A stretch of 33,170 nt of DNA from a bacterium UBP6_UBA1177 (GTDB lineage: Bacteria; UBP6; UBA1177): the NCBI GenBank assembly GCA_002310995.1, contig DBYV01000010.1:1-33170 (forward strand), given 5' to 3'. Numbering within the stretch: the first letter of the stretch is position 1; each line of letters opens with the position of its first letter. Both the position numbers and the translations under genes were made by a program. This document shows, one piece after another, positions 31,270 to 33,170 of the stretch. The notes under the pieces are model-generated. The model worked only from the letters and a program-made list of their open reading frames with translations, was not told the origin of the DNA and made no database searches.

Positions 31270-32802
31270 ATGGCTGAAAACAAAGCTCAGGAACCAAAAA
31301 CCGTTCCGCAGATGGACGAAAACGAGATTATCGCCCGCAAAAAAGAGAAAGTCAGTGCGCTCAGAGCAGAAGGGATCCACCCTTACGCAAATAGTTTCGC
31401 TCCCGATTCGACGGTAGAAAAGGTCGTTGAATACTGCAAGACTCAGACGAAGGAAGAACTTGAACAGACAGGTAAACCGCTTGAATTCGCAGTTGCAGGC
31501 AGGATCATGTTCCTCCGCATCATGGGAAAACTCGCTTTCGCAAACCTCAAGGACGAGACGGGTTCGATCCAGATCCTTTTCGCAAAAGACTTCCTCGGCG
31601 AAGATTTCGCGAAGTTCAAAAAGGCTTTTGATGTCGGCGACATAGTCTGGGTAAAAGGCGAAGTTTTTGTTACAAGAACGGGCGAATACTCAATCCTTGC
31701 TCATAAAACCGAGCTTCTCACAAAAAATATCAGGCCTCTTCCCGAAAAATTCCACGGACTTACCGACAAAGAGCTTCGTTACAGGCAGCGTTACCTCGAC
31801 CTCATCATGAACGATGACGTCAGAGAGACTTTCAAAAAGAGAGTGAAAATCATCAATTTCATCAGAAACTATATGAACAACGCAGGTTTCATGGAAGTCG
31901 AAACCCCGATGATGCATCCGCTTGTCAGCGGTGCCGCGGCGAAACCTTTCATCACGCACCACAATGCGCTCGACATTCCGCTTTACATGAGGATCGCGCC
32001 GGAGTGCTACCTCAAAAGACTTCTCGTCGGCGGACTCGGCAAAGTTTATGAGATCAACCGCAGCTTCAGAAACGAGGGAATGGACCTCAAACACAACCCG
32101 GAATTCACGATGATGGAATTCTACTGGCCCTACGCGACCTACGAAGACCAGATCCGCTTCACCGAGGAGATGATCAGCAAACTTTGCGTTGAGATAAATG
32201 GCTCGACCGAAGTTGAATACGACGGAATGAAGATTGATTTCAAAGCTCCCTGGAACAGAATGACAGTCGAAGAAAGCATCGTAAAATCGGGCGTTTGCAC
32301 CGAAGGAGACCTCAAAGACAGAGAAAAACTCATTGAAATTGGCGTTAAAAACGGTCTCGACAAGGCAACTCTTGAAGGAATGTCACGCTATAAAATAATC
32401 ATGGAATTCTTTGACAACTTCGTCGAAGAACACCTTATCCAGCCGACATTCATCACAAAATATCCGACCGAAGTGAGCCCGCTTGCTCGCAGAAACGACG
32501 AAAACCCCGAATACACCGACAGATTCGAGCTTTTTGTCGCAGGAAGAGAACTTTCCAACGCATTCAGCGAACTCAACGACCCAAAACAGCAGTATGATTC
32601 ATTCGCAGCTCAGGTCGAAGCTAAAAAAGCAGGCGACGACGAAACAATAGATATGGACAGCGATTACATCCGCGCCCTTGAATACGGCATGCCGCCGGCA
32701 GCAGGACAGGGAATCGGTATCGACAGACTTGTCATGCTCATGACCAATTCGCCGAGCATCCGCGATGTCATTCTTTTCCCGACGATGAAACCTGAGAAAT
32801 AA
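31270..32802 (+). CDS. lysS: Lysyl-tRNA synthetase (class II)
   Basis: The enzyme charges tRNA-Lys. The 510-aa protein has the N-terminal OB-fold anticodon domain (VAGRIMFLRIMGKLAFANLKDETGSIQ) and class II motifs: the FMEVETPMMHPLVSGAAAKPF region (motif 1 side), RIAPECYLKRLLVGGLGKVYEINRSFRNEGMDLKHNPEFTMMEFY (motif 2), and the closing ALEYGMPPAAGQGIGIDRLVMLM (motif 3). The ATG at 31270 has GGGAGGAA upstream. It lies 10 bases after glyS, so glyQ-glyS-lysS is very likely one operon. The first 15 residues form a polar extension. Confidence 0.98.
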   Translation: MAENKAQEPKTVPQMDENEIIARKKEKVSALRAEGIHPYANSFAPDSTVEKVVEYCKTQTKEELEQTGKPLEFAVAGRIMFLRIMGKLAFANLKDETGSIQILFAKDFLGEDFAKFKKAFDVGDIVWVKGEVFVTRTGEYSILAHKTELLTKNIRPLPEKFHGLTDKELRYRQRYLDLIMNDDVRETFKKRVKIINFIRNYMNNAGFMEVETPMMHPLVSGAAAKPFITHHNALDIPLYMRIAPECYLKRLLVGGLGKVYEINRSFRNEGMDLKHNPEFTMMEFYWPYATYEDQIRFTEEMISKLCVEINGSTEVEYDGMKIDFKAPWNRMTVEESIVKSGVCTEGDLKDREKLIEIGVKNGLDKATLEGMSRYKIIMEFFDNFVEEHLIQPTFITKYPTEVSPLARRNDENPEYTDRFELFVAGRELSNAFSELNDPKQQYDSFAAQVEAKKAGDDETIDMDSDYIRALEYGMPPAAGQGIGIDRLVMLMTNSPSIRDVILFPTMKPEK

Positions 32803-32812
32803 TTCCAAAATC

Positions 32813-32840
32813 TTGCCATTTTTGCTTTTTTTCGTATAAT
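32813..32840 (+). promoter_or_regulatory. Promoter of the D/T-rich lipoprotein gene
   Basis: TTGCCA (32813-32818), 16 bases, consensus TATAAT (32835-32840), then AGGAG before the ATG at 32890. No clear terminator for the synthetase operon is seen before it. Confidence 0.6.
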
Positions 32841-32889
32841 ATTTTGTTTTTGTATATTATGTTACTTTATAATATTTAGGAGTTTTGAA

Positions 32890-33170
32890 ATGAAGAAGGT
32901 GTTTTCTTTCTGTATTGTTTTATGTGCAATGTTGTTTTTTGTTTCCTGCGGCGACAGCGGCAGTGACAACAAAGGCAAGAAGCAGGGTGAGCTTTACGGC
33001 GCATGTTATCCGAACAAAACCTGTAATGAAGGTCTTGTCTGCGACGATGAGAACGATGTCTGTCTCCCCGGTGACGATTCCGACATTTCGGATACCGCTG
33101 TAACGGATAACGATATAACGGACACCGATGATGCCGATACAAGCGATACCACTGACGACACGGACACAAC
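32890..33170 (+). CDS. D/T-rich lipoprotein, N-terminal part only
   Basis: The gene is cut by the right edge of the window. The first 20 residues form a lipoprotein signal with lipobox F-V-S-C (Cys20), followed by GDSGSDNKGKK. A short Cys module then appears (GACYPNKTCNEGLVCDDENDVCLPG), of the kind seen as 'C.....C..GL.C' repeats in deltaproteobacterial surface proteins. From about residue 60 the sequence becomes an Asp/Thr repeat (SDISDTAVTDNDITDTDDADTSD) like the linkers of the tagged Cys-rich proteins. The remainder, and whether it ends in a K-S-x-G-C tag, cannot be seen. Confidence 0.85.
   Translation, partial: MKKVFSFCIVLCAMLFFVSCGDSGSDNKGKKQGELYGACYPNKTCNEGLVCDDENDVCLPGDDSDISDTAVTDNDITDTDDADTSDTTDDTDT

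Overview
The window looks like a chromosomal segment of a Gram-negative, low-to-mid-GC bacterium. It carries two-subunit glycyl-tRNA synthetase, lipoproteins with clear lipoboxes, and many exported Cys-rich proteins with Asp/Thr-rich linkers, MopE-like Asp-rich motifs and CGDGxID-type Cys repeats. That style of secretome is familiar from uncultured deltaproteobacterial/Myxococcota-like lineages, but this placement is an inference with low confidence. No rRNA, tRNA, CRISPR array or transposase was seen. Candidate promoters repeatedly show TTGNNN-N16-TATAAT spacing.

Region 1 (1-3081): the start of an antitoxin-like gene on the minus strand, then a tight larE-larB-larC operon for the nickel-pincer (NPN) cofactor. 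Its promoter contains two copies of the palindrome TGACACGGTGTCA/G. Region 2 (3088-6162): a KilA-N protein on the minus strand with stacked palindromes upstream, diverging from a DUF262/HNH (GmrSD-like) endonuclease candidate; this looks like an accessory insertion. Region 3 (6314-8837): an almost exact second copy of the lar promoter/operator drives two small membrane proteins, an exported DUF362 lipoprotein and a TetR-type repressor, and ends at a hairpin terminator. The TetR protein is the obvious candidate to bind both operator pairs, making lar and the DUF362 operon one small regulon.

Region 4 (8866-17692): three tandem, paralogous secreted subtilisin-like proteases. They have similar N-termini and catalytic domains and very different Cys-rich C-terminal regions, and all end in a short tag of the form K-S-x-G-C plus about five residues. 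Region 5 (17694-22091): two SDR-type dehydrogenase genes, a small exported protein, purE, a Sua5/YrdC gene and a trmN6-like methyltransferase. Region 6 (22154-26745): two paralogous exported Cys-rich proteins, ending in the same type of K-S-x-G-C tag, flank a two-gene unit (a LamG protein with a caspase-like His/Cys signature, and an exported companion). A 181-bp direct repeat with one mismatch covers the 3' ends of the two flanking paralogues and the DNA downstream.

Region 7 (26835-33170): housekeeping genes (YkvA-like DUF1232 protein, DNA polymerase III delta, glyQ, glyS, lysS) and the start of a D/T-rich lipoprotein cut by the window edge.

The most unusual signal is the shared C-terminal tag (Cys six residues from the end, after K-S-x-G, followed by hydrophobic residues and nothing else). 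It occurs on five exported proteins of two unrelated families. It resembles the Cys of MYXO-CTERM/Synerg-CTERM signals but has no transmembrane helix or basic tail.
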